A DNA stretch of 64,000 bases from contig NZ_LT599032.1 of NCBI RefSeq assembly GCF_900079725.1, positions 1,828,209 to 1,892,208 on the forward strand, in the 5' to 3' direction. Positions 46,495-55,141 of the stretch are shown here, piece by piece. Source of the stretch: an uncultured Dysgonomonas sp. (lineage in GTDB: Bacteria > Bacteroidota > Bacteroidia > Bacteroidales > Dysgonomonadaceae). Numbering within the stretch: the first letter of the stretch is position 1; each line of letters begins with the position of its first letter. Made by a program: the position numbers and the translations under genes. Below the pieces are notes generated by a model. The model did no database searches and was not told the origin of the DNA. It worked only from the letters and a program-made list of their open reading frames with translations.

Positions 46495-46519
46495 ATTGAA
46501 TCTTATCATGTATAATGCA

Positions 46520-46527
46520 CAAATTTA
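46520..46527 (-). promoter_or_regulatory. -7 box (TAAATTTG) for kdsB
   Basis: Minus-strand TAAATTTG, consensus TAnnTTTG, 26 bases before the chosen start. Confidence 0.5.
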
Positions 46528-46661
46528 AGAAATAAACTTGTTATTAATTACCAATAAGAATCAGTAAAACTTTTTTCACCGACTCTTAATAAAAATACCC
46601 TGTTCCTATACAGAGATAAAGTTATTCCGAAAGATTGCATCTTTAAGATTTTTGTCTACAA

Positions 46662-46688
46662 AAAAGACAGCCTCATCAGCTGTCTTTT
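46662..46688 (-). terminator. Terminator after sufB
   Basis: On the minus strand a perfect 10-bp stem (AAAAGACAGC / GCTGTCTTTT) ends in a T run, 31 bases beyond the sufB stop. Confidence 0.8.
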
Positions 46689-46718
46689 ATATTTTAGATT
46701 CCAAAGAATAATATCGGC

Positions 46719-48176
46719 TTATCCCACACTACCTTCCAGACTTATCTGTAATAGTTTTTGGGCTTCTACTGCAAATTCCATAGGCAGATTTTGCATCACT
46801 TCTTTTGCATATCCGTTTACAATCAGGCCGACAGCCTCTTCCGTACCAATACCACGCTGGTTACAGTACAGTATCTGGTCTTCACTGATTTTCGATGTTG
46901 TAGCCTCATGCTCAATGATTGCACTTGGATTGGCAATATCCGAGTATGGGAAAGTATGTGCACCGCATTTATCGCCCAACAATAAGCTGTCGCATTGTGA
47001 GTGGTTACGAGCGCCTTCTGCTTTCGGAGATACCTTTACCAGTCCACGATACGAGTTTTGGCTTTGTCCGGCAGAAATACCTTTCGATACGATGCGGCTC
47101 CGGGTATTCTTCCCTATATGAATCATTTTCGTTCCTGTATCAGCCTGTTGGAAATTGTTCGTTACGGCTACAGAATAAAACTCGCCGATAGAATCATCCC
47201 CCGCAAGGATACATGAAGGATATTTCCATGTTACAGCTGAACCGGTTTCCACTTGTGTCCACGATATCTTAGATCCGCGTCCTTTACAAACACCCCGTTT
47301 AGTCACGAAGTTGTAAATACCGCCTTTACCTTCTTTATCGCCCGGATACCAGTTCTGGACAGTCGAATATTTCACCTCGGCATGGTCGAGAGCGACAATC
47401 TCTACAATAGCCGCGTGCAACTGATTTTCGTCACGCATAGGTGCTGTACAACCTTCGAGGTAACTCACATATGAATTATCGTCGGCAACGATCAGTGTGC
47501 GTTCAAACTGGCCTGTATTAGCAGCATTGATGCGGAAGTATGTAGATAATTCCATCGGGCAACGAACGCCTTTAGGAATATATACGAACGACCCGTCGCT
47601 GAATACTGCCGAGTTGAGTGTCGCAAAGAAATTATCACGATACGGCACTACCGACCCGAGGTATTTTTTCACCAATTCGGGATGCTCCTGTACTGCTTCA
47701 CTGAATGAGCAGAATATAATCCCTTTTTCGGCCAGTACTTCTTTAAATGTCGTTTTCACCGAAACACTATCCACTACCGCATCTACAGCCATACCCGTCA
47801 CACCTGCCAATATTTCACGCTCGTGAAGAGGCACGCCTAACTTATCAAAAGTCTTCAACAGTTCGGGATCTACCTCATCCAGACTCTTAGGTCCGTCTTT
47901 CTTTTTGGGTGCAGCAAAGTAACTGATGCTTTGGTAATCTATTGGCGGAATCTTGAGCATTGCCCAGTCCGGCATATCCATTGTAAGCCAGTGACGGTAT
48001 GCTTTCAGCCTATATTCGAGCAACCATTCGGGCTCGTTCTTCTTTGCCGAAATCAGACGGACAACATCCTCGTTGAGTCCTACCGGAATAACCTCTGTTT
48101 CTATGTCTGTTACAAATCCGTATTTGTAATCGCCGGAGGTAACATCTTCTAAAATTTTATCTTGAGTTTCTTGCAT
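46719..48176 (-). CDS. sufB: Fe-S cluster assembly scaffold SufB
   Basis: 485 residues, normal SufB length. SufB is the scaffold subunit of the SufBC2D complex on which Fe-S clusters form in the cytoplasm. Typical segments: [60 protein letters not shown], and the C-terminal [18 protein letters not shown] containing the conserved Cys proposed as persulfide acceptor. Unusually for the phylum, no sufC, sufD or sufS follows: a terminator and then kdsB lie downstream. A consensus -7 box precedes it. Confidence 0.95.
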   Translation of the reverse strand: MQETQDKILEDVTSGDYKYGFVTDIETEVIPVGLNEDVVRLISAKKNEPEWLLEYRLKAYRHWLTMDMPDWAMLKIPPIDYQSISYFAAPKKKDGPKSLDEVDPELLKTFDKLGVPLHEREILAGVTGMAVDAVVDSVSVKTTFKEVLAEKGIIFCSFSEAVQEHPELVKKYLGSVVPYRDNFFATLNSAVFSDGSFVYIPKGVRCPMELSTYFRINAANTGQFERTLIVADDNSYVSYLEGCTAPMRDENQLHAAIVEIVALDHAEVKYSTVQNWYPGDKEGKGGIYNFVTKRGVCKGRGSKISWTQVETGSAVTWKYPSCILAGDDSIGEFYSVAVTNNFQQADTGTKMIHIGKNTRSRIVSKGISAGQSQNSYRGLVKVSPKAEGARNHSQCDSLLLGDKCGAHTFPYSDIANPSAIIEHEATTSKISEDQILYCNQRGIGTEEAVGLIVNGYAKEVMQNLPMEFAVEAQKLLQISLEGSVG

Positions 48177-48234
48177 GAGTAATTATTTATTTAGCCGATA
48201 ACCCTACTATCGGGCTGTTAACTCTTTCAGTTTG

Positions 48235-48242
48235 CAAAGATA
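48235..48242 (-). promoter_or_regulatory. -7 box (TATCTTTG) for sufB
   Basis: Minus-strand TATCTTTG, a consensus TAnnTTTG, 59 bases before the sufB ATG. Confidence 0.55.
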
Positions 48243-48426
48243 CGATATTCCACGCACTTAAAATACATATATAAATATTTTGCATCACTCATAGAACAGA
48301 TAGAACAGGCTTTTGTTTGCTCTTTTTCGTTTTTATAAGGACTTACCCCCTTTTAGTATAATATTATTAAAGCAGTACGCAATCGGATGTATTTCTATTT
48401 TTCGCTATTCTTAAAAACTTAATCCG

Positions 48427-48434
48427 TACTTTTG
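48427..48434 (+). promoter_or_regulatory. -7 box (TACTTTTG) for the hemolysin III gene
   Basis: TACTTTTG on the plus strand, upstream of both possible starts (48491 and 48548). The leader contains the 21-base sequence at 48458-48478 that is repeated at 38696-38716. Confidence 0.5.
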
Positions 48435-48547
48435 TTCTTCATAAGCAAAAGAAGCTATTTAATACAACATTATTTAATCATAACTGACTATTGCTGTTTT
48501 TAAATACGAAAACACAAAATAGGTCCGAGACCTTAATCCGAGACAAA

Positions 48548-49201
48548 GTGGGAAAAAGCAAATTTTATACAAAAGAGGAAGAATTAGCAAACAGCCTGTC
48601 ACATGCTGTAGGTATTCTGCTGGGCATCAGCGGAGGATATATACTCCTCGCCACTGCTATTGAGAATGGTAGCGGATGGGCTATTGGTTGTGTTATCGCT
48701 TACCTTTTCGGTATGATGGCGTCATATATCACATCTACATGGTATCACGGCTGCAAACACGACCGGAGGAAGATTTTGCTTCGCAAATGTGACCATGCTG
48801 CCATTTATCTGCATATAGCCGGCACGTATGTTCCATTTACGCTACTGGTACTGCGTAACGAAGGTGCATGGGGATGGTCACTTTTTGTTTTCATCTGGCT
48901 GGCTGCCATAGCAGGCCTGATACTTAGTTTTGCCAGACTAAAAGACCATAGCAACCTCGAAACCATCTGCTTCGTACTAATGGGTTGTGCCATACTTGTC
49001 GCTTTCAAACCGCTGGCGGACGCCCTATCTGCCGATGGACGTATCGAAGCCCTTTACTTGCTTATAGCAGGAGGAGTCTCATACATAGTGGGAGCCCTCT
49101 TCTACTCGTGGACAAAAAAGAAATATATGCATACTGTTTTCCACTTCTTCGTATTGGGTGGAAGCATCTGTCATATGATTGCAATCTATTTCCTTTTGTA
49201 A
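48548..49201 (+). CDS. Hemolysin III / YqfA-family membrane protein
   Basis: A seven-helix protein of the PAQR/HlyIII family, about 217 residues. Diagnostic motifs: EELANSLSHAVGILLG at the N-terminus, SYITSTWYHGCKHDRRKILLRKCDHAAIYLHIAGTY split over helices 2-3 with the metal-binding Ser/His/Asp, and FHFFVLGGSICHMIAIYF with the paired His near the C-terminus. Members act in membrane lipid homeostasis and are proposed zinc-dependent hydrolases; hemolysis is a historical name. No ATG is available: GTG at 48548 gives the family-like N-terminus, TTG at 48491 would add 19 residues. Confidence 0.85.
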   Translation: MGKSKFYTKEEELANSLSHAVGILLGISGGYILLATAIENGSGWAIGCVIAYLFGMMASYITSTWYHGCKHDRRKILLRKCDHAAIYLHIAGTYVPFTLLVLRNEGAWGWSLFVFIWLAAIAGLILSFARLKDHSNLETICFVLMGCAILVAFKPLADALSADGRIEALYLLIAGGVSYIVGALFYSWTKKKYMHTVFHFFVLGGSICHMIAIYFLL

Positions 49202-49737
49202 AAAGGTAACACATATCAGTTAACAGTAAACAGTAAACAGTAAACAATTACAATTCCTTTCAACTTATTACTCAATACTTACTACTTGTTAAAAGGTAAC
49301 AACCAACGGTCACAGGAGCGAAGCGTATGTAAAGGTAACAATCTTTTTAGCCTTTGTAGGGGCGAATAAATATTCGCATGAATCGACAATGGACGAAAGA
49401 TGCTTCACTCCTACAGCTTCCCCCAAAAGGTAACAAAGGTAACAGATATATCAGTTAACAGTCATCAACTCATAAGCAGGGGAAGCGAAGCATCCGTAAA
49501 TAAAAAGACTCCGTGCTACTCCGTTTACTCTGTGGTTAAAAATAAAAGGTAACAAAGGTTACACTATTTCATTCATTTGCTATTATGCTAATTTGTAAAT
49601 CTGCCAATCAAAACTTCAAAGAGCTATAAGCTATTATTACATAGATAAATCAGTCGAAAGTTTATATACAAATCAGTCCTGCTTTTCAAGATTAATTGTA
49701 ACACCCCGTTTTTTCTTCCGTCATAATAAAAAAATTA
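49202..49737. repeat. Mosaic of short intergenic repeats, no gene
   Basis: AAAAGGTAAC motifs (inverse of GTTACCTTTT) occur at 49201, 49291, 49333, 49426-49443 and 49546-49562. A threefold CAGTAAA tandem lies at 49224-49244 and a module at 49299-49333 recurs at 5176-5208. The unit orientation is mostly opposite to that in the 4.9, 19 and 31 kb clusters. No gene found. Confidence 0.65.
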
Positions 49738-52065
49738 ATGTTACATAAATTAAGCTTAATGATGAGAAGCGCAATCATTTTATTATTTATTTCCCTCTTT
49801 AGTATTTCTTTGCAAGCAATTGACGTGAAAGGACGTATAATCGACGTGAATACAAAGAAGCCAGTCGAGTTTGTAACGATGGTGTTGCTAAAAGCCGACT
49901 CTACATATATTACCGGCTGCCAGACCGATACGTTGGGATTATTTGCAATGGCCGGGCAATTTCAGAAACAGGATTATCTCCTGAAAGCATCCTTTCTGGG
50001 ATACAGGACTGCATTTATAAAGATAAGTAACTTGTCGTCGCATCTCGATTTAGGCGATATCGAACTGACAGAAGAATCGAAAGCATTGGGAGAGGTGACA
50101 GTGACAGCCAATAGAATAATAAATAAAGTGGACAGGCAGATAATTCTTCCCGACTCGATGCAGATAAAAAGCTCAGTGAATGCTTTCGACCTACTCAGCA
50201 ATATGTCTCTTGCCCGCTTGAACATAGACCCGGTAAATCAGACTATAAAAGTAGGTAATGAAGATGTACAATTACGGATCAATGGCGTACGAGCCACAGT
50301 ACAGGAAGTGGCAGCTCTTCGTTCGAAAGATATTCTGCGCGTGGAATATTTTGAAGATCCCGGCGTGCGTTTCGGTAACGAAAATGTAGGCGCGGTCGTA
50401 AACCTGATCGTGGACAGGCAAAAAGATTATGGAGGATATGTATCCTTCGATGGGCGTAATGCTCCTTATACAGGATTCGGTGACGACAATGTTACTTTTA
50501 AGATGAATAATAAAGCGTCGGAATTCGGACTTAATTATTACATAAACTACAGGTCGTACGACAAACGATGGCTTGAGCAGAGCGAACTATTGAATTTCCC
50601 GACAAATCCGGTTTCCCGGGAACAGAAAGGAATAGAAGCTCCGATGGCATATCAGTATCACCGTTTCAATCTGACATACAACCTGACATCTGTAGACAAA
50701 TATGTACTCAATGTGGCTTTTAAAAATCAGCTTTATAACTACGACAATACAACCGATTTCAATAATTTCTACTCGGACAGACTAACCCCGACTTATTCCA
50801 GCTCGAAACGAAATGGATTAGAATACACTCCTGCTCTGGATATATATTATAAACAGGAATTAAAGAACAAGCAGTCGCTGGCTGTCAATATAGTGGGCAC
50901 ATACATCAACTCGGACAGTGAAAGCAACTATCTGGAGTCGGAGAGTTCTGTCCCACAAACAGAGATTTACAATAAAATAGACGGTAATAAATATTCTATT
51001 ATCGGAGAAGCAGTCTACGAAAAGCAATTCGAGAACCTTACCTTTAGTGCCGGAGCAAAGCATACGCAGGGTTTTGCGGATAATACATACAGAGGGAATA
51101 CGGATACAAAGACAGAAATGAAAAACTCGGATTCGTATGCTTTTGCTCAGGTACAGGGTAAGATCGCTAAAAAATTAGGTTATACTTTAGGACTAGGAGG
51201 CTCACGTATCTGGTTTAAGGAGGGAGAGAATGACGCATCATTTTATTCAATGCGCCCGTCAGTACAACTGAATTACCCATTCAATGATAATCTATCGCTA
51301 AAATATTCATTTGTAGTCAATAACAGAACCCCTTCTTTAGGGCAACTCAGCAGCGTTGAGCAACAGGTAGATGCTTATCAGCTCAGCAGGGGAAACCCCA
51401 ATTTAAAACCATCCAATATATACAACAACAAATTGACATTAAACGTCAATAAAGGTTTCTTAAATATTAGTTCAACATTTGGGTATATGTATTTTGACAA
51501 AGTAATTGTCAACACATACGCCATAGAAGGGGATAAAATCGTATCTTATTCCGACAACCACAAAAGCCAGCAATACCTCTATTGGTCAGGAGATGTTACC
51601 GCAAAACTAATAAAGGATATATGGACGCTGACAGGATGGTTTGGCATGCAGCGCGATATCTTCAACGCAAATTCGGGAATGGCACATACTCATAATTCCA
51701 TATATGGAGGATTTCGATCAAATGTATTGTATAAGAATCTTAGCTTTGTGGTTGGGGTCAATTCCCGATATAAGGAATTGTGGGGCGAATCTATTTACTA
51801 CGGAGAAGACTGGAACTATGTAGAAGCCGGATATAAACATAAGGAAGCCAAGCTTTCGGTTGGGATGTCCTATCCATTCAAAGATTATTGGAGTTCGGGC
51901 AGCAAAAATATATCATCGGTAAAACCTTCAAAGTCGTGGATATATATAAAAGAAAATGGGCATATGCTCTATCTGCGTTTCTCTTGGAACATGTCTTTCG
52001 GACGAAAGCATGAAGCCGGAAAGAAAAGTCTGGATAATGCCGATACAGATAAGGGGATACTGTAG
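49738..52065 (+). CDS. Outer-membrane beta-barrel protein with TonB-receptor-like fold
   Basis: 775 residues. A signal peptide (MLHKLSLMMRSAIILLFISLFSISLQA) is followed by a carboxypeptidase-regulatory-like beta domain (about 28-118, VKGRIIDVNTKKPVEFVTMV), a plug-like segment (120-225, GEVTVTANRIINKVDRQI), and a long beta-barrel (230-775) with many alternating aromatic strands and a terminal strand ending near YLRFSWNMSFG. This is the outer-membrane beta-barrel family related to TonB-dependent receptors, without a SusD partner. The ligand is unknown; peptide, metal or sugar uptake are all possible. It is transcribed alone and meets tldD tail to tail, three bases apart. Confidence 0.82.
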   Translation: MLHKLSLMMRSAIILLFISLFSISLQAIDVKGRIIDVNTKKPVEFVTMVLLKADSTYITGCQTDTLGLFAMAGQFQKQDYLLKASFLGYRTAFIKISNLSSHLDLGDIELTEESKALGEVTVTANRIINKVDRQIILPDSMQIKSSVNAFDLLSNMSLARLNIDPVNQTIKVGNEDVQLRINGVRATVQEVAALRSKDILRVEYFEDPGVRFGNENVGAVVNLIVDRQKDYGGYVSFDGRNAPYTGFGDDNVTFKMNNKASEFGLNYYINYRSYDKRWLEQSELLNFPTNPVSREQKGIEAPMAYQYHRFNLTYNLTSVDKYVLNVAFKNQLYNYDNTTDFNNFYSDRLTPTYSSSKRNGLEYTPALDIYYKQELKNKQSLAVNIVGTYINSDSESNYLESESSVPQTEIYNKIDGNKYSIIGEAVYEKQFENLTFSAGAKHTQGFADNTYRGNTDTKTEMKNSDSYAFAQVQGKIAKKLGYTLGLGGSRIWFKEGENDASFYSMRPSVQLNYPFNDNLSLKYSFVVNNRTPSLGQLSSVEQQVDAYQLSRGNPNLKPSNIYNNKLTLNVNKGFLNISSTFGYMYFDKVIVNTYAIEGDKIVSYSDNHKSQQYLYWSGDVTAKLIKDIWTLTGWFGMQRDIFNANSGMAHTHNSIYGGFRSNVLYKNLSFVVGVNSRYKELWGESIYYGEDWNYVEAGYKHKEAKLSVGMSYPFKDYWSSGSKNISSVKPSKSWIYIKENGHMLYLRFSWNMSFGRKHEAGKKSLDNADTDKGIL

Positions 52066-52068
52066 AAA

Positions 52069-53499
52069 CTACTCCCCTCCCACAGTCAACTTGCTCACCA
52101 ACACCGAAGGTAGTCCCTGACCCACAGGGATACCTTGTCCGTCTTTGCCGCAAGTCCATGCACCTTCATCTATTTTCAGATTGTTGCCTATCATGGTGAT
52201 GTCGGCCAACGCCTTCGGGCCGTTACCAATGATGTTTATATCTTTTATTGGCTGGGTTAGTTTTCCGTTTTCAATCAGATAACCTGTCTTTACAAAGAAT
52301 GTAAAGTCTCCGGCGCCGATCTGTACCTGTCCGTTTGTAAAGTTATCCACATACACACCTTGTTTTACAGATGCTATAATATCAGCTTCCGGCGTATTTC
52401 CTTCTTCCATATAAGTTACTCGCATACGAGGTAATGGTGCGTAACGGAACGATTGACGCCGCCCGTTTCCGGTTGGCTCCATACCGTAATGCTTTGCGCT
52501 GATACGGTCGTGCAGGTAACTTTCGAGAACACCATCTTTTACAATGTATGTCTTTTGGCTTTCCACACCTTCGTCGTCAAAATTGATTGCGCCACGGGCA
52601 TGTTCTATTGTACCATCATCCACTATATTGATACCGGGCATGCAAATCCGTTTGCCGAACTGGTCGGAGAATATTGATACATTTTTTCGGTTAAAGTCAG
52701 CTTCAAAGGTATGTCCGATAGCTTCGTGCAGCAAGATACCCGAACTGCCGGCACCCATAACCACAGGCATTTCGCCACCTTTAGGCTTTATGGCTTCGAA
52801 CATGAGGGAGGTCTGTGCTACGGCTTCCCGGGCAATGGTTTCTATTAATTCATCATTAAGAAACTCAAACCCTTTACGATAAGCTCGTGAACAATAACCA
52901 TTTTCTATTTTGCCATCCTGTTCCATCGTACAAGAGCCCGACATAATGCACATAGGACGGTAGTCCCATGTAAGTACCCCTTCGGAATTAAAGAAGAGGA
53001 CATATGATGTAGAGTCGTTCAGACTTACAGATACCTTAATAACACGTGTATCGAGTTCAAATATCCTGTCATTCAGCTTCTGGACAAATATTTTCTTATC
53101 CTCAACTGATACTCCGAGCCACGTTTTCTTTACCTGATAATAATTCTGAAAATGACTTTCCCTTATTTCAATCGAATTATTAGATCGCGTAGGCATAGAA
53201 GCAATGCTTGCTGAGGTTCGAGCCGCCTTCAATAAGTCATTCACATTTGTGTTCTCTACATAGGCATATCCGGTCTGATCTCCCGATACCACCCTTACTC
53301 CCGCTCCGTAATCGATATTCGAAGCGGCACGGTTTACTTCTCCATCCCGGAGCGAGATATTATTGCTGAATGTATGCTCAAAGTATATATCGGCGTAATC
53401 TCCTCCTTTACTCAGGGCTTCGGAGATCACTTTCAGTAAGTCATTTTCCGTGACAGAGAAATGTTGCAGTATATTTTGTCTGTTTATATTATCTATCAT
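52069..53499 (-). CDS. tldD: TldD-family metalloprotease
   Basis: 476 residues of the TldD/PmbA family. The zinc motif LLHEAIGHTFEADF (HExxxH) shows it is the catalytic TldD rather than the inactive partner TldE/PmbA. In E. coli the TldD-TldE pair degrades unfolded peptides and trims leader peptides such as those of microcin B17 and CcdA. No tldE/pmbA gene is adjacent; instead its ATG overlaps the stop of the upstream MATE exporter by four bases, implying translational coupling of a protease with an exporter. Confidence 0.92.
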   Translation of the reverse strand: MIDNINRQNILQHFSVTENDLLKVISEALSKGGDYADIYFEHTFSNNISLRDGEVNRAASNIDYGAGVRVVSGDQTGYAYVENTNVNDLLKAARTSASIASMPTRSNNSIEIRESHFQNYYQVKKTWLGVSVEDKKIFVQKLNDRIFELDTRVIKVSVSLNDSTSYVLFFNSEGVLTWDYRPMCIMSGSCTMEQDGKIENGYCSRAYRKGFEFLNDELIETIAREAVAQTSLMFEAIKPKGGEMPVVMGAGSSGILLHEAIGHTFEADFNRKNVSIFSDQFGKRICMPGINIVDDGTIEHARGAINFDDEGVESQKTYIVKDGVLESYLHDRISAKHYGMEPTGNGRRQSFRYAPLPRMRVTYMEEGNTPEADIIASVKQGVYVDNFTNGQVQIGAGDFTFFVKTGYLIENGKLTQPIKDINIIGNGPKALADITMIGNNLKIDEGAWTCGKDGQGIPVGQGLPSVLVSKLTVGGE

Positions 53500-54866
53500 A
53501 ACAATTCTGAAGTCTCCATTTTCTTAAATTTGTTTATCTGCCATATAAACATCCCCGCAGTCAACAATGTTGACAAACCGTCTGCCACCGGCAATGAGAA
53601 CCAAACTCCATTTAGTTCGAAAAAGTGCGGCAATATAATCAGAGCAGGGATAAGCAACAGAAACTGGCGTGTTAGGCTAAGAAAAATCGATTTCGCCGCC
53701 ATCCCTATACACTGGAAGAAATTAGTAACCACAATCTGGAAACCGACCAATGGCAGCATCACGGTTATGATGCGTAGAGCTTTCGATGCTTCGGCGGCCA
53801 ACGGGGCAGAAGGATTGAAAGGTTGCACGATAACATTAGGCAACAGTAATCCGATCGCACAGCCTACTACACCAATACATACCCCTACCTTTATTGTATA
53901 ATTGAGGGTCTCTTTCACCCTGTTTATTCTTTTAGCTCCATAGTTATATCCCACTATAGGTTGCATACCTTGTGTAAGCCCTACCAGTACCATGATAATA
54001 ATCATTACCAGCGTATTGGCAATGGCATACGCTTCTATGGCTACATTACCGCCATACACTTTCAGCTTGTTGTTGAGCATGAATACCACAACTGACGCTG
54101 CTACCTGTATAAAGAAAGGAGACAGACCGATGCTGGCGATAGCCCATACTATCTTCGGATTCAGTCCTATATTTTTCTTACGTAGGCGCAGCATACTATT
54201 CTGATTCATAAAGTGATGCATAACGAAGCACAACCCGATGAACATGGAAATGATAGTCGCGATAGCAGCACCTTTAATACCCCATTCCAGTACAAATATA
54301 AATATCGGTGCAATAATAATATTTGCTATCACCCCGATCAGCATCGTATACATTGCCTTGGTCGGATAGCCAGATGCACGCATCATACTGTTGAAATTGA
54401 AGCACATGGTGAGAAAGATATTTCCCGGCAAATAATATAAAAGGAATTCTTTTGCATAAGGGAACGTTTCTTCAGTTGCACCTATTTGCATCAGTATAGG
54501 ATCGAGGAACATAAATAATACTGTAACTAATGTTCCTGTCAGTATTAGGGTCATCAGAAAAGAGTTACCGATGATTTTCTCTGCAGTTTCCTTATCGCCC
54601 CTACCCAAACAGATAGATATCCGGCTAGCCGATCCCGCCCCCACCAGCATACCTACTGCTGCCGTGAGGTTCATTATAGGAAGAACGATTCCCAGTCCTC
54701 CAATAGCGTGGTCTCCCAGATTGGGGCCATGTCCGATATAAATACGGTCGATAATATTGTATAGCGCATTGACCATTGTTCCCACGATAGCCGGGAGCGC
54801 ATATTGCCAGAGTAGTTTACTTATCTTTTTATTCTCTAATTCATCTATGTTTGCAGTTTTCAACAT
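53496..54866 (-). CDS. MATE-family efflux transporter
   Basis: 456 residues with 12 hydrophobic helices in two six-helix halves typical of MATE proteins (NorM/DinF group), for example WQYALPAIVGTMVNALYNIIDRIYIGH in helix 1 and GLTQGMQPIVGYNYGAKR in the second half. Such proteins export cationic drugs, dyes or metabolites using Na+ or H+ gradients. A consensus -7 box lies before it and tldD overlaps its end. Confidence 0.92.
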   Translation of the reverse strand: MLKTANIDELENKKISKLLWQYALPAIVGTMVNALYNIIDRIYIGHGPNLGDHAIGGLGIVLPIMNLTAAVGMLVGAGSASRISICLGRGDKETAEKIIGNSFLMTLILTGTLVTVLFMFLDPILMQIGATEETFPYAKEFLLYYLPGNIFLTMCFNFNSMMRASGYPTKAMYTMLIGVIANIIIAPIFIFVLEWGIKGAAIATIISMFIGLCFVMHHFMNQNSMLRLRKKNIGLNPKIVWAIASIGLSPFFIQVAASVVVFMLNNKLKVYGGNVAIEAYAIANTLVMIIIMVLVGLTQGMQPIVGYNYGAKRINRVKETLNYTIKVGVCIGVVGCAIGLLLPNVIVQPFNPSAPLAAEASKALRIITVMLPLVGFQIVVTNFFQCIGMAAKSIFLSLTRQFLLLIPALIILPHFFELNGVWFSLPVADGLSTLLTAGMFIWQINKFKKMETSELL

Positions 54867-54920
54867 TTTTAATCTGTTCTAATGCGGTTAAGGAGTGTAG
54901 CCCTCCCATCTTTGAGGGTG

Positions 54921-54928
54921 CAAAGGTA
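54921..54928 (-). promoter_or_regulatory. -7 box (TACCTTTG) for the MATE-tldD operon
   Basis: Minus-strand TACCTTTG, consensus TAnnTTTG, 55 bases before the MATE start. Confidence 0.55.
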
Positions 54929-55068
54929 CAACTTATATTACTTATTTCATGTGCAAAGGTCACCGATTTTGTTTATAGCAATTTTCGTTTTTTGTTAAAA
55001 AAAGTACCGCTTTAAGGTGTGGCATTTATTAAAGCGAATACAAAATGTGTATTTGTTATTATATTTTT

Positions 55069-55076
55069 TAACTTTG
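55069..55076 (+). promoter_or_regulatory. -7 box (TAACTTTG) for lysS
   Basis: TAACTTTG at 66 bases before the chosen lysS ATG; it lies within the upstream part of the open frame, which argues that the extra N-terminal codons are not translated. Confidence 0.6.
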
Positions 55077-55141
55077 CGTGGTTATTCACATACGAACCAA
55101 TTTTTATTTTTGAAATAAAAAAATCTGAAGATAGATTGATA

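Noticed and set aside
49224-49244. Threefold CAGTAAA tandem as a CRISPR or iteron array
   Set aside because: Only three 7-base units with no spacers and no cas or replication genes nearby; it belongs to the intergenic repeat mosaic.
55019-55141. N-terminal extension of lysS
   Set aside because: A consensus -7 box lies inside it and the first 41 residues (FVIIFFNFAWLF) do not resemble LysRS; the start at 55142 fits the family.
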